DNA from: Fibrobacter sp. UBA7003
GTDB lineage: Bacteria; Fibrobacterota; Fibrobacteria; Fibrobacterales; Fibrobacteraceae
Length of the DNA stretch: 64,000 bases
Reading direction: 5' to 3'
NCBI GenBank assembly: GCA_002449765.1
Contig: DJXN01000013.1
Span: 62,001-126,000 of the forward strand
Position numbers and translations under genes: made by a program. Shown in pieces: positions 17,601 to 24,913 of the stretch. The notes beneath the pieces were generated by a model. It did not search any database, was not told the origin of the DNA, and saw only the letters and a program-made list of their open reading frames with translations. Position 1 is the first letter of the stretch; the number at the start of each line of letters is the position of its first letter.

Positions 17601-18241
17601 TTCCGGAAGACTACGAGAAGATAGGCAACGAGCTCAAGGAACAGTTCGAGGCCGATGACGGCTCGACGAAGCAGATTTCCTACCGTACCAGAACGGGCAA
17701 GGGGAACATCAAGCGCATATACCATGTGGGCCGCGTCTACAAGGATACGCCGTATGGCCATATCCTTTCGGCGTTCATTTCGGAAGACGACATGGCGATG
17801 AAGAATTACTTTACTCGAAAGGACGCCTTTGCGAAGTTCATGGAATCGGGCGAGGCGACGCATACGAAATCTTACGACATGGGCTACAAGGGGTTCCTGT
17901 TCTGGAACCTGACGAAGAATTCCCCGGTGCTCAGGATGGACGGCATATCGTATATCCCCAAGGAGCTCCTCGCGGAATACACCTACGACCTCCATTACAG
18001 CTACCTGAGCTCCCTGATGCTCAAGAGCGAGGAAAACATCCTGAAATCGATGGACTACACCCGCGAGCGTCTGATTCTCGATTACCTGAACAAGTGCATC
18101 GTGCCGCCGCTCGATATCAGCTACGACATCGACGGCTTCTGTTTTACCATACGTTCGACCTTCGACATGATGATGGACCCGGATTCGGGCGACATTGTCC
18201 TGAAGCTCGTGAACGAGTGCATCAAGACGACCAAGGAATAA
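14633..18241 (+). CDS. Multidomain c-di-GMP signalling protein: PAS, degenerate GGDEF, EAL, PAS, REC, PAS
   Basis: About 1,202 residues with no predicted transmembrane segment, so probably cytoplasmic. Order: a PAS-like region (about 80-145); a GGDEF domain from about 257 (DPLTGLANL) whose signature is RLANDHF near 332, so the GGDEF active-site loop is lost; an EAL domain whose motif MEALARW lies near 450, with ITES, DDFGSGYSSLNTL and KTLAEGVET retained, so phosphodiesterase activity is plausible. A PAS-like section (about 680-800) follows, then an internal receiver (about 810-930) with phosphoacceptor in LLDAGLPKMDG, and a C-terminal PAS with a long tail. The start ATG at 14633 has AGGTGG eight bases upstream; a TTG six bases earlier is also possible. 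A receiver placed after the EAL domain is unusual. Input signals are unknown. Confidence 0.88.
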   Translation: MAVQEIGCFPEILRRELENSEIPLAVYQFTGGCVRTVLVSDGLVRLHVPGSSREDVIRLLDTDMYRGVHPEDTVYVATRAAEFAKLEGGRYEVVYRQKLRGEDAYRTIHAVGYHRHLEDGSKCAVVVYDDVTDALDANGKSLQNFEGSVVEFLSTDKVDPFVIFDAKTYEIYMVSASIERVWKPVKAFDSGIKLADYFFNEDELTLLPSINGILERGEAIIRSPRSGKYLILNVSQISWKGKSSIFLTVSEHADRYFDPLTGLANLKYARLCGENYIDEIREAGGAPVLAFIDIVGMKLYNSANGFRRGDELLVNLADCLREQFGNNLICRLANDHFAVIADIDGIEEKLAEIRKCVKGVVSKISMDLYVGICRIEELDEFLEAIEKAKLACSLQKKQGDKFIRYYDDGLHKDLLLQNYVVNHIDEAIANGYIKIYYQPVVRTITETFCGMEALARWIDPQYGFLNPGVFIGALEDSRQIHKLDSHVIELVCRELRDELEHGRPVVPVSFNLSRLDFTGCDIFEVVEGTLRRFGIGHEFIRVEITESIMASDPYVQREIERFRLAGFEVWMDDFGSGYSSLNTLKDYKFDELKIDMAFLSNLNDVSRIIISSMVRMAKRLGLKTLAEGVETQEQMDFLKGIGCEKAQGYYYGKPQPLADTMKHMETRGIVVEDANMRAVYSKLGSLDYLVETPMSIMTYENGVFKFLFANRQYEEQLRSLGFMSRKDVEDASNNPQNPVYYTLREGERMAYMSPCEMTYATHGVYVFVRGSLVADINGCHIYNLMLRNTHVSAFDGLPNNESVTAPVRTKTVLLADSNPQNRAFLESVLRADYNMLIASDGAQAHELLLEHRRNISLVLLDAGLPKMDGFRLIQEFQGSRRDLQIPFVMMTDNLELAKESIRLGAYQFILKPITDKGMIKAKVAGAIRHAELQHQMALNYMEYVPGGVVLINVMTGKILYVNARALDIFECGSPEEFRDFVGANFRNAILPEDYEKIGNELKEQFEADDGSTKQISYRTRTGKGNIKRIYHVGRVYKDTPYGHILSAFISEDDMAMKNYFTRKDAFAKFMESGEATHTKSYDMGYKGFLFWNLTKNSPVLRMDGISYIPKELLAEYTYDLHYSYLSSLMLKSEENILKSMDYTRERLILDYLNKCIVPPLDISYDIDGFCFTIRSTFDMMMDPDSGDIVLKLVNECIKTTKE

Positions 18242-18275
18242 GACATTTTAATAAACATCAACAAAGGAACATCTA

Positions 18276-18719
18276 ATGAAAAAAGCAATCCTTCTGACAA
18301 TGATCATTGGTATACTTGCCCTGGCTGGGTGCAAGAAGAGCACGGCATGCTGGTATCCTATTGAAGGCGGCCATATCAATCTCGACAATGTGACACGCAT
18401 ATCGTCGGAAGCACAGCTGCTGCTCTGGGCCGATGAAGATATTGTGAAAAACGAATGGGGCCTGAAGGAGATAAACAAGGATACCCTGATCGATGGAGTC
18501 ATTACCGAGAGCAATATCGAGAAGGCTATCGCCAGATTGAAGTCGACGACGAAAAATTATTCGCATGCGAATGCCAATGCGGCCATTATATTTGATAATT
18601 TTACGGTCAAACTGCAGGATACGGACGACATTCCGGGCGGCTGGTCCGACAACAAGGGACTTGTCAAGTTGCTGCAAATGTGGCTTGATGCGAAGAAAGA
18701 TGTCGATTCGATGCTGTAG
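18276..18719 (+). CDS. Small lipoprotein of unknown function
   Basis: A 147-residue protein with a lipoprotein signal (MKKAILLTMIIGILALAGC, lipobox LAGC). The mature part contains no motif I recognise; it has scattered charged residues and one further cysteine at CW near the N-terminus. The start has an AAAGGA site. It lies 34 bp after the signalling protein and 30 bp before the next secreted protein, so a three-gene transcript is possible. Confidence 0.75.
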   Translation: MKKAILLTMIIGILALAGCKKSTACWYPIEGGHINLDNVTRISSEAQLLLWADEDIVKNEWGLKEINKDTLIDGVITESNIEKAIARLKSTTKNYSHANANAAIIFDNFTVKLQDTDDIPGGWSDNKGLVKLLQMWLDAKKDVDSML

Positions 18720-18749
18720 GATGAACGCCGCCCACAATAAGAGAGATTT

Positions 18750-19637
18750 ATGAAAAAACTTCTTTTGGCGCTTTCGCTCGCCCTGTTCTGCGTGCCGGAG
18801 GCCTTTTCCCAGGATATCATCCATCTGAAGAACGGCAAGGATGTCGAGGCCAAGATCATCGAGATGGATGGCGAATCAATCCGCTACAAAAAATTCAGCT
18901 ACCAGGACGGGATGGACCTTGTTGTCCCGATTGGCAAGGTGGCGAGCGTCACCTACGCTAACGGCGAAATCGAAACGTTCGACGAACCGGACGTTCCTGC
19001 CGCCGCACCCGCTGCCGCCCCGACAGTGGTCTATGTTGAACAGGGAGCTGCGAGTGCCCCGCGCAAGAATCAGATGGAAGATCCCGAATCCGTGTGGTAC
19101 AAGGCGAAGGAGAACGCCTTCAGCGTCTGGGCCCAGCCGCTGGGATTTGCCCTTTGGGGGCCCATGGTGGGCGTAGGGTACCGTCGCGGGTCGTCCCTGC
19201 TTGCCGATGTCTATATCAGGTTGCCGCAGTTCGGCTATACCTACTCGCTTGTTTCGAACAGTCCGGACGAGTTGTCCGGTGTCGCGCTCGGGTTCGAAAT
19301 GAAATCCCTTGTCATGAGGAGCAACGGAGGCTGGTATGGCGGTGGCCTGCTGGAAGTAGGATATACGGGAGCAGTCTACTCTAAGGGCGCACTGAGCGAA
19401 GAGGATTACCAATGGTATACGTTCGTGTTCGCGTTCTCGGGTGGATACCGGTTCTGCTTTGGACAGGGTTTCCATTTGGATGTGGGTATCATCTCCGGCA
19501 TACTCCTGGTCTCGGATAATGACTGGCGTTATTCGAATCCCGCGAATAGCTACTATTCGCCGGATTACGACCGGGTCGATGACGGCTTCATAGCCTATTT
19601 CGGAATGCCGGTGCTTTCGCTCGGAATCGATTTCTAA
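18750..19637 (+). CDS. Exported protein, probable outer-membrane beta-barrel
   Basis: A 295-residue protein with a cleavable signal peptide ending near AFSQD. The first mature part reads DIIHLKNGKDVEAKIIEMD, a short beta-rich repeat often found at the N-terminus of Bacteroidetes/Fibrobacteres exported proteins, followed by an Ala/Pro linker at about residues 85-100. The C-terminal 170 residues alternate hydrophobic and polar residues with many Gly/Tyr and end in GIDF, consistent with a beta-barrel closing in an aromatic residue. Function is unknown. RBS: AGAGAG upstream. A terminator follows immediately. Confidence 0.75.
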   Translation: MKKLLLALSLALFCVPEAFSQDIIHLKNGKDVEAKIIEMDGESIRYKKFSYQDGMDLVVPIGKVASVTYANGEIETFDEPDVPAAAPAAAPTVVYVEQGAASAPRKNQMEDPESVWYKAKENAFSVWAQPLGFALWGPMVGVGYRRGSSLLADVYIRLPQFGYTYSLVSNSPDELSGVALGFEMKSLVMRSNGGWYGGGLLEVGYTGAVYSKGALSEEDYQWYTFVFAFSGGYRFCFGQGFHLDVGIISGILLVSDNDWRYSNPANSYYSPDYDRVDDGFIAYFGMPVLSLGIDF

Positions 19638-19669
19638 AAAAAATCCCGCGAGAAATCGCGGGATTTTTT
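19638..19669. terminator. Bidirectional terminator between the barrel protein and tRNA-His
   Basis: AATCCCGCGA (19642-19651), loop GAAA, TCGCGGGATT (19656-19665), with T-run on the plus strand and an A-run at 19636-19643 giving a T-run on minus. It can end the plus-strand gene and the minus-strand tRNA. Confidence 0.9.
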
Positions 19670-19672
19670 GAG

Positions 19673-19747
19673 GGTGGGTGACCGGACTCGAACCGACAAC
19701 ATCCAGAATCACAATCTGGGACTCTAACCAATTGAGCTACACCCACC
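19673..19747 (-). tRNA. tRNA-His (anticodon GTG)
   Basis: Read on minus, the sequence folds as a cloverleaf: acceptor GTGGGTG/CACCCAC, T8-A9, D arm with AGCTC, anticodon stem CCAGA/TCTGG closing a loop TTGTGAT with anticodon GTG, and a TTCGAGTC T loop. The extra 5' G (position -1, base 19747) faces discriminator C73, as required for His identity. The 3' end reads CCT, so CCA is added after transcription. Confidence 0.96.
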
Positions 19748-19760
19748 ATGAGTGTGAGCC

Positions 19761-19790
19761 CAAATATAAAAAAGCCACCCCAAATTTCAA
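19761..19790 (-). promoter_or_regulatory. Probable tRNA-His promoter
   Basis: On minus, TTGAAA (19785-19790) and TATATTTG (19761-19768) are separated by 16 bp and lie 14 bp upstream of the tRNA. Confidence 0.6.
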
Positions 19791-19833
19791 GGGATGGCAT
19801 TAAAAAAGTCGCAAAAAAGGCCGGGTCGGGCGC

Positions 19834-20196
19834 CTAGCCGTTCTTTTTCTGCATGATGCGGATGAAATTCTCGCGCTTGAAGTCGTTCCTGTGTTCCAGG
19901 CAGAAGCGGGGATACACGGTCTGCTTGGGGAAGACCTTGATGGTAAACGTCCCGTCGCAGCCTTCGAGGCAGCACTTGAAGGTGAGGTCCATGGACTCCG
20001 TGTAGTTGTGGCGGAAGATGATGTTCTTGGACTCGATGCTTTCCACGTTCTTCTTCTGCTTCTGGCGCAACTTGATGTCGCGGTGCAGTTCGCAGTACTT
20101 GGCGATCGGGTGGCCCCAGAATTCGCGGCCGCAGCCGGGCTCCTGGCAGATTTTGAGCTTGATACGCTTCTTTTTCTTGTATTTGGGTAACTGCAT
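19834..20196 (-). CDS. Cys/His-rich small protein, possible double zinc finger
   Basis: A 120-residue basic protein with two similar halves. The first contains CQEPGCGREFWGHP followed by AKYCELH; the second contains CCLEGCDGTFTIK followed by PRFCLEHR. Each half supplies C-x4-C or C-x3-C plus C-x2-H, a plausible zinc-binding set. The N-terminus is rich in lysine (KYKKKKRIKLK) and could bind nucleic acid. I do not recognise a named family. It starts at ATG 20196, preceded by the weak GATTTTTTTTATT tract. Its short distance to tRNA-His suggests independent transcription. Role unknown. Confidence 0.7.
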   Translation of the reverse strand: MQLPKYKKKKRIKLKICQEPGCGREFWGHPIAKYCELHRDIKLRQKQKKNVESIESKNIIFRHNYTESMDLTFKCCLEGCDGTFTIKVFPKQTVYPRFCLEHRNDFKRENFIRIMQKKNG

Positions 20197-20262
20197 ACTG
20201 CAAATTTAATAAAAAAAACGACTGATTTGGCACATTTTCGCCGCGAAATCGTTTTTATAGGT

Positions 20263-21186
20263 ATGAGATACTTTCTTTTCCTGAAATTCCGGTTTTTCCT
20301 GCCGTTCCTGCCCAGAATGTTCTTTGGACCTATGGGCATTTTGCTTTTCACTTTCGTGGCGGGATGCTCGCCCGAAATTATCCGCGAGGGGGAGGCGCCT
20401 CCTTCGCCTCTTGTCGTGACGGTCCTGGACGTGGGGCAGGGCCTCGCGGTGCTGCTGGAGTGCGGGGGGCGCTATGCTCTCTACGACTCGGGGCCCGATT
20501 CCGCGGGAGTCGCCGACACGCTGCGTGCGCGCGGCATAGATTCGCTCGAATGGGTGCTCGTGAGCCATTACCACCGCGACCACGGCGGAGGGTTCTTCGA
20601 GTTCGGATCGAAAGTCCACGTCCGGAACCTCTTCGTGGGGCCGGATACGTCGGGCGGGTTCGTACGCGACAGCGTGCTAGCGATAGCGCGTCGCGCCTCT
20701 ATCCCCGTCGATACGCTGATGCGCGGGGTGTCCTTCGCCCTGTGCGGCGACATGCCGGAATCGGCACCTGCTCCCCGATTCGACGTGCTCTGGCCACCCG
20801 CCTACGTGCGCGAGGGCGGGAATCCGGCAAGCGTGGTCGTGCGCGTGGAGTATGGCGCAGGAACGGTCCTCTTGACGGGAGACCTGGATTCCGCGGGGGA
20901 GCGCCGCCTGCTGGAACTGTTCCCGACGCTCTCGGCCGACCTGCTGCAGGTGGCGCACCATGGTTCTGCGGGGAGCAGCTCGCTTCCCTTCCTTGCTCGG
21001 GTGTCTCCGCAATATGCGGTAGCGAGCGTTGGCGAAAAAAACCGCTACGGCCATCCTTCCGCTTTGGTTGTCCGTAAGTTCGAATATGTCCTCGGGGACT
21101 CGGCGCGTTTTTTCCGTACGGACAGGGACGGAAGCGTGCGGTTTGAACTGTGGCCCGGTCTTGGGGTTGTCGCCGGTGGCGACTAG
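20263..21186 (+). CDS. ComEC-like metallo-beta-lactamase-fold lipoprotein
   Basis: A 307-residue protein with the MBL domain found at the C-terminus of ComEC/Rec2 but without its membrane channel. N-terminal hydrophobic segment followed by a lipobox-like FVAGC, so probably lipid-anchored and facing the periplasm. MBL motifs: VLDVGQGLAVL, SHYHRDHGGG, LLTGDLDSAGE, VAHHGS and a final SVGEKNRYGHPS. These are the usual metal ligands of ComEC-type hydrolases, whose natural substrate is probably nucleic acid. An upstream TTG at 20227 is in frame; the ATG at 20263 gives a normal lipoprotein signal. Its stop codon shares the CTAG bases with the convergent thioesterase gene. Confidence 0.83.
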   Translation: MRYFLFLKFRFFLPFLPRMFFGPMGILLFTFVAGCSPEIIREGEAPPSPLVVTVLDVGQGLAVLLECGGRYALYDSGPDSAGVADTLRARGIDSLEWVLVSHYHRDHGGGFFEFGSKVHVRNLFVGPDTSGGFVRDSVLAIARRASIPVDTLMRGVSFALCGDMPESAPAPRFDVLWPPAYVREGGNPASVVVRVEYGAGTVLLTGDLDSAGERRLLELFPTLSADLLQVAHHGSAGSSSLPFLARVSPQYAVASVGEKNRYGHPSALVVRKFEYVLGDSARFFRTDRDGSVRFELWPGLGVVAGGD

Positions 21187-21929
21187 TCCTGGAATCCGAT
21201 GCGAGCCTGGAAGTGGCACTGTGTCATGTCGCCCGCGTTCATGCCGAAGATATAGGCGTGGTGGTTTGTGTTCTTGAACCGGACGATATTTACTTCGCCT
21301 CCGAGCGGCACCTGCGTGACATAATTCATTTGTATGGAACGGATGCGGCGGCTCCTGATTTCTTCCTTGTCAAGGGAATCCATGACCCAGTCGACATAGC
21401 GGCAGTGGTTCACGTGCTTGTTCATGTCGAGGTCGCTGTATTTTGCGATTTCGGTGCGGATGACCTTGGGCTCGATTTCGGGATCCAGGATTTCCATCAT
21501 TTCGGGAAGCGCATCCTTGCCGCGAAAAAGCGGGATGGGGAAGGGGCTGTTGGCCGGGTTCTCGGATTTCCCCGTCTTGAGGTTCACCAGAAGCCAGCTC
21601 GACGTGGCCTGAGCGATGGAGTGCCCCTGTGAATCGAGGATGGAATAGTCCTTGAGGCAGACCTTGTCCTTGTAGAAATCCTTCGCCCATGTCGATACGG
21701 AAATCTTCTCGCCCCAGACGGGCGTGTGCAGGATGCGGATTTTCATGCGCGTGATGACGGTGGTGTAGCCCGCCTGCATCATTTTCCAGAGCCCGAATCC
21801 GTTCCTTTCGGCGTCGGCGATGGCGGTCTCTTCCATGAACAGGAAAAGGTTCGACAGTTTGAGGCGGCTGTGGTGGTCGCAGTCCGAAAAGCGAACTTCG
21901 AAGTCCTTGGTCGTGATTTCCTGTTCCAT
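21183..21929 (-). CDS. Acyl-ACP thioesterase
   Basis: A 248-residue protein of the bacterial FatA/FatB-like family, built from two hotdog repeats. N-terminal hotdog: FEVRFSDCDHHSRLKLSNLFLFMEETA region; second hotdog contains KYSDLDMNKHVNHCRYVDWVMD, where the N and H are the usual catalytic residues of the plant-type enzyme. It should release fatty acids from acyl-ACP and set membrane or secreted acid chain length. RBS: AAGGAAGGTG 5 bp upstream. It is divergent from aroA with 48 bp between starts and overlaps the MBL gene by four bases at CTAG. Confidence 0.88.
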   Translation of the reverse strand: MEQEITTKDFEVRFSDCDHHSRLKLSNLFLFMEETAIADAERNGFGLWKMMQAGYTTVITRMKIRILHTPVWGEKISVSTWAKDFYKDKVCLKDYSILDSQGHSIAQATSSWLLVNLKTGKSENPANSPFPIPLFRGKDALPEMMEILDPEIEPKVIRTEIAKYSDLDMNKHVNHCRYVDWVMDSLDKEEIRSRRIRSIQMNYVTQVPLGGEVNIVRFKNTNHHAYIFGMNAGDMTQCHFQARIGFQD

Positions 21930-21977
21930 GGGGCACCTTCCTTTCTTGTTCCTTTCAATAATTTATAATTTTGAAGC

Positions 21978-23321
21978 ATGGAAGATTTTCAGTTCCGTCC
22001 CTCTTACAAGCTGTTGCCGCCTTCTAAGTCTTTTAGCGGCGTCGTCCGCGTCCCCGGTTCCAAGAGCATCACGAATCGCGCCTTCTTGATTGCGGCGCTG
22101 GCCTGCGGAACGACTAGGTTGCACAACCTGCTCAGGAGCGATGACACGCGCTACATGGGCGAAGCGCTCCAGAAGCTGGGCGTGAAAATCGAATTTTCGG
22201 AAGATTTTTCGGAAGCGACCGTCTACGGCAACGGCGGCCCGATCGATGCCCCCGCGGATGCATCGGGCGAGAAGAAGGCCGAACTTTACCTGGGAAATGC
22301 CGGGACGGCGATGCGTTCGCTCTGCGCGGCACTGACTCTTGGCAGTGGCACTTTCTGCCTCTCCGGCGAGGAACGCATGAGCGAGCGTCCCATCCGCGAC
22401 CTGGTCGATGCCCTGCAGAAGCTCGGTGCCGAAATCAAGTATGAGGAAACGGAAGGGTACCCTCCGGTGACCATCAGTGCGCACGGCCTTGAAGGCGGGG
22501 AGGTCTCCGTCCGCGGCAACATCTCGAGCCAGTACCTGACGGCGCTCCTGATCTGCGCGCCCTACTGCAAGTCGCATCTGAAAATCCGCGTCGAGGGCGA
22601 ACTGATTTCGGAACCCTATGTCGCGATGACACTTTCCGTGATGAGGCGTTTCGGGCTGAATGTAGAATGGCCTGCCGGATACCCCTACGAATTTGACGTG
22701 CCCCACGGAGTCTTCAGTAGCCCCGGCGATTTCTTTGTCGAAGGCGATGCGAGTTCTGCCTCCTATCCGCTTGCGGCCGCCGCTATTTCGGGTGGCCACG
22801 TGAAGGTGCTCGGCGTGGGCAGGAACAGTATCCAGGGCGATGTCGCATTCGCCGAGGTCCTGCGGGATATGGGGGCCGATATCCGCTATGGCTCCGAGAA
22901 CGGAGAAGACTTTATCGAGTGTGTCGGTCCGAAGGGCAAGCTCAAGAGCCTGGGCGATTACAGCGCCATCGAGATTCCCGATGCCGCCATGACGCTTGCT
23001 GTCCTTGCGCTGTTTGCCGATGCGCCTACGACAATCCGCGGAATCGCGAGCTGGCGCGTGAAGGAGACCGACCGCATTGCTGCGATGGCGGCAGAGCTCC
23101 GCAAGGTGGGGGCCGAGGTCCGCGAATCGAACGATTCCATAACGATTACGCCGCCCGAAACATTGCAGCCGGTGACCATCGAGACCTACAACGACCACCG
23201 CATGGCCATGTGCTTCAGCCTCGTCTCGCTTGGAGGAGTCCCCGTCAAGATCATGGACCCCGCCTGCGTGAACAAGACCTACCCCCAGTATTTCGAGGAC
23301 TTTGAGAAATTTGCCAAATGA
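21978..23321 (+). CDS. aroA: 3-phosphoshikimate 1-carboxyvinyltransferase (EPSP synthase)
   Basis: A 447-residue EPSP synthase, the sixth step of the shikimate pathway, joining PEP to shikimate-3-phosphate. Motifs: PGSKSITNRAFLIAALACG, LYLGNAGTAMRSL, GEERMSERPI, RVKETDRIAAMAAELRKVGAEV, and DHRMAMCFSL near the end. Lys, Arg, Asp and Glu residues of the active site are in place. The GNAGTAMRSL loop is like that of the glyphosate-sensitive class, though sensitivity cannot be judged here. The stop overlaps the next start by 4 bp (ATGA), beginning a tightly packed run of three genes. Confidence 0.96.
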   Translation: MEDFQFRPSYKLLPPSKSFSGVVRVPGSKSITNRAFLIAALACGTTRLHNLLRSDDTRYMGEALQKLGVKIEFSEDFSEATVYGNGGPIDAPADASGEKKAELYLGNAGTAMRSLCAALTLGSGTFCLSGEERMSERPIRDLVDALQKLGAEIKYEETEGYPPVTISAHGLEGGEVSVRGNISSQYLTALLICAPYCKSHLKIRVEGELISEPYVAMTLSVMRRFGLNVEWPAGYPYEFDVPHGVFSSPGDFFVEGDASSASYPLAAAAISGGHVKVLGVGRNSIQGDVAFAEVLRDMGADIRYGSENGEDFIECVGPKGKLKSLGDYSAIEIPDAAMTLAVLALFADAPTTIRGIASWRVKETDRIAAMAAELRKVGAEVRESNDSITITPPETLQPVTIETYNDHRMAMCFSLVSLGGVPVKIMDPACVNKTYPQYFEDFEKFAK

Positions 23322-24913
23322 GTAAACTGCTGAAGGATCTTCTTGCTTTTGTTTTTCTCACGACGTCGCTTTGCGTCACGGTGCATGCCGAATCTGTAAT
23401 CGGCAGGCCGGTTGGGGCCGATACGCTTGAATTCTGGGTGATGGACAACGGGCTCGGCTCGCAGAAGTCCATCCACAAGATAGTGAAGAAGTTCCAGCGC
23501 GAAACGGGAACTCCCGTGAAGGTTCGCGTGCTCAACTGGGGCGAGGCCTTTGTCGAAATTTCCCGCGCGCTTTCGGATACGTCGGGTTCCGCTCCAGACC
23601 TGTTGCAGCTTGGTTCTACATGGGTCCCGCATTTCGCGGCGACGGGCAAGATTCGCGTCCTCGATTCCATGCTTGCGCAGATGGATTCGTCAAGGTTCTA
23701 CCCCCAGACCTACGTCGCAGGCCATATTGCGGACAGGCCCGGGATATACGCCTTCCCGTGGTTCCTCGATGTGCGCGCGCTTTTCGTGAATGAGTGGCTG
23801 TGGCACAGCCTCGGCATCCTGGAATCCGATATCGAGGATTTCCCGAAGTTCATGGGTGCGCTCCGCGAAATCAACAGGGGCGGGCTCAAGAATACGGAGA
23901 TGAAACCGGTGGCCGCGTTCTCGCTTCCCGGAAAGGACGACTGGACCGGGCCCCAGATGATGGCTCCGTTTGTCTGGAACCAGGGCGGGGATTTCATCGT
24001 CAAGAATGGCCAGCGCTACAGGAGCGGCTTGCTCGATACGGCCACCTTGAAGGGCGTGGCGACCTATGCGAAAATTCTGGGTGATACGGAACTTGCTCCG
24101 TTCGCTCTGCAGGACAATTCCGAACGCAGTGCTGCGCGCTTCGTCCATTCGGAACAGCTGCTCCACTACAGCACCTCGGAACTGATCCGCCAGCTGGAGT
24201 ATCCGGCTTCTGCGGGCGGGCTTCGTTCCACCGCTATTGCCGATGACGGAATCATGATTGTGCCTTTCCCTGCCGGCCCGCAGGGCCGCTCCACGTTCGT
24301 GGGCGGTAGCCACCTCACGCTCCCCTCGAATGCGGATTCCCTGAAATTTGAGAAGGCGGAATCCCTGCTTGCCTACCTGTTGCGAGTTGACAACCTGGAT
24401 GCGTTCTGCCGTTCCGTCGGATTCCCTCCTTCGGACCGCGGCCTCATGCGTATCTGGATGCAGGACCGCCGGTATTCGCAGCTGATCAACGATCTTGAAC
24501 ATGGCCGTAGTTTCCCGAATATTCCGGAGTGGGGCGCCATTGAAAACCTGCTCATCGGCCTTTCCAACAACATGGGCAATATGTTCTCCGGGGAGGCTGA
24601 TCCCGTTGCTCGTGCCCGAGAAATGGCCGGGCTCCTTCTCGAAACCGACCGCCAAATCGACAGTGTCCTCGGGAACGCGCCGCGAGTCGATGCTGGCGCG
24701 CTCCGTCCTTGGATCGAGGGCGTCCTTTTAGGAAAAATCGAGGAAGTGACGCCCGAGAATCTCAGCTTTGAACCGCAGGAACCTCCGTTCCCCGTGTGGC
24801 GTGTGGTGCTTGTCGTCGGTTGTATCCTAGTGGTCGTAATCTTTGCGTTGCTTGTGTGGCTGCTAGTAAAGTTTATCCGCAATCGCCGGTCGGGCGGGAG
24901 ATCCGGCAGGTGA
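23318..24913 (+). CDS. Family 1 extracellular solute-binding protein with C-terminal membrane anchor
   Basis: A 531-residue protein with a signal peptide (ending near VHAES) and a type-1 sugar-ABC binding fold: LEFWVMDNGLGSQKSIHKIVKKF at the start, SAPDLLQLGSTWVPHFA, and PWFLDVRALFVNEWL. After residue 480 comes a strong transmembrane helix (VVLVVGCILVVVIFALLVWLL) and a basic tail RNRRSGGRSG, which would tether the binding domain to the inner membrane and leave the tail in the cytoplasm. No permease or ATPase genes lie nearby. It may serve as a sensor or a membrane-tethered binding protein rather than a normal transporter component. It overlaps both neighbours: ATGA with aroA, GTGA with the PBP fusion. 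Confidence 0.83.
   Translation: MSKLLKDLLAFVFLTTSLCVTVHAESVIGRPVGADTLEFWVMDNGLGSQKSIHKIVKKFQRETGTPVKVRVLNWGEAFVEISRALSDTSGSAPDLLQLGSTWVPHFAATGKIRVLDSMLAQMDSSRFYPQTYVAGHIADRPGIYAFPWFLDVRALFVNEWLWHSLGILESDIEDFPKFMGALREINRGGLKNTEMKPVAAFSLPGKDDWTGPQMMAPFVWNQGGDFIVKNGQRYRSGLLDTATLKGVATYAKILGDTELAPFALQDNSERSAARFVHSEQLLHYSTSELIRQLEYPASAGGLRSTAIADDGIMIVPFPAGPQGRSTFVGGSHLTLPSNADSLKFEKAESLLAYLLRVDNLDAFCRSVGFPPSDRGLMRIWMQDRRYSQLINDLEHGRSFPNIPEWGAIENLLIGLSNNMGNMFSGEADPVARAREMAGLLLETDRQIDSVLGNAPRVDAGALRPWIEGVLLGKIEEVTPENLSFEPQEPPFPVWRVVLVVGCILVVVIFALLVWLLVKFIRNRRSGGRSGR

Noticed and set aside
15272..17995. A 907-codon minus-strand frame opposite the PAS/EAL protein
   Set aside because: Mirror of the coding strand; no domain or ribosome binding site seen.
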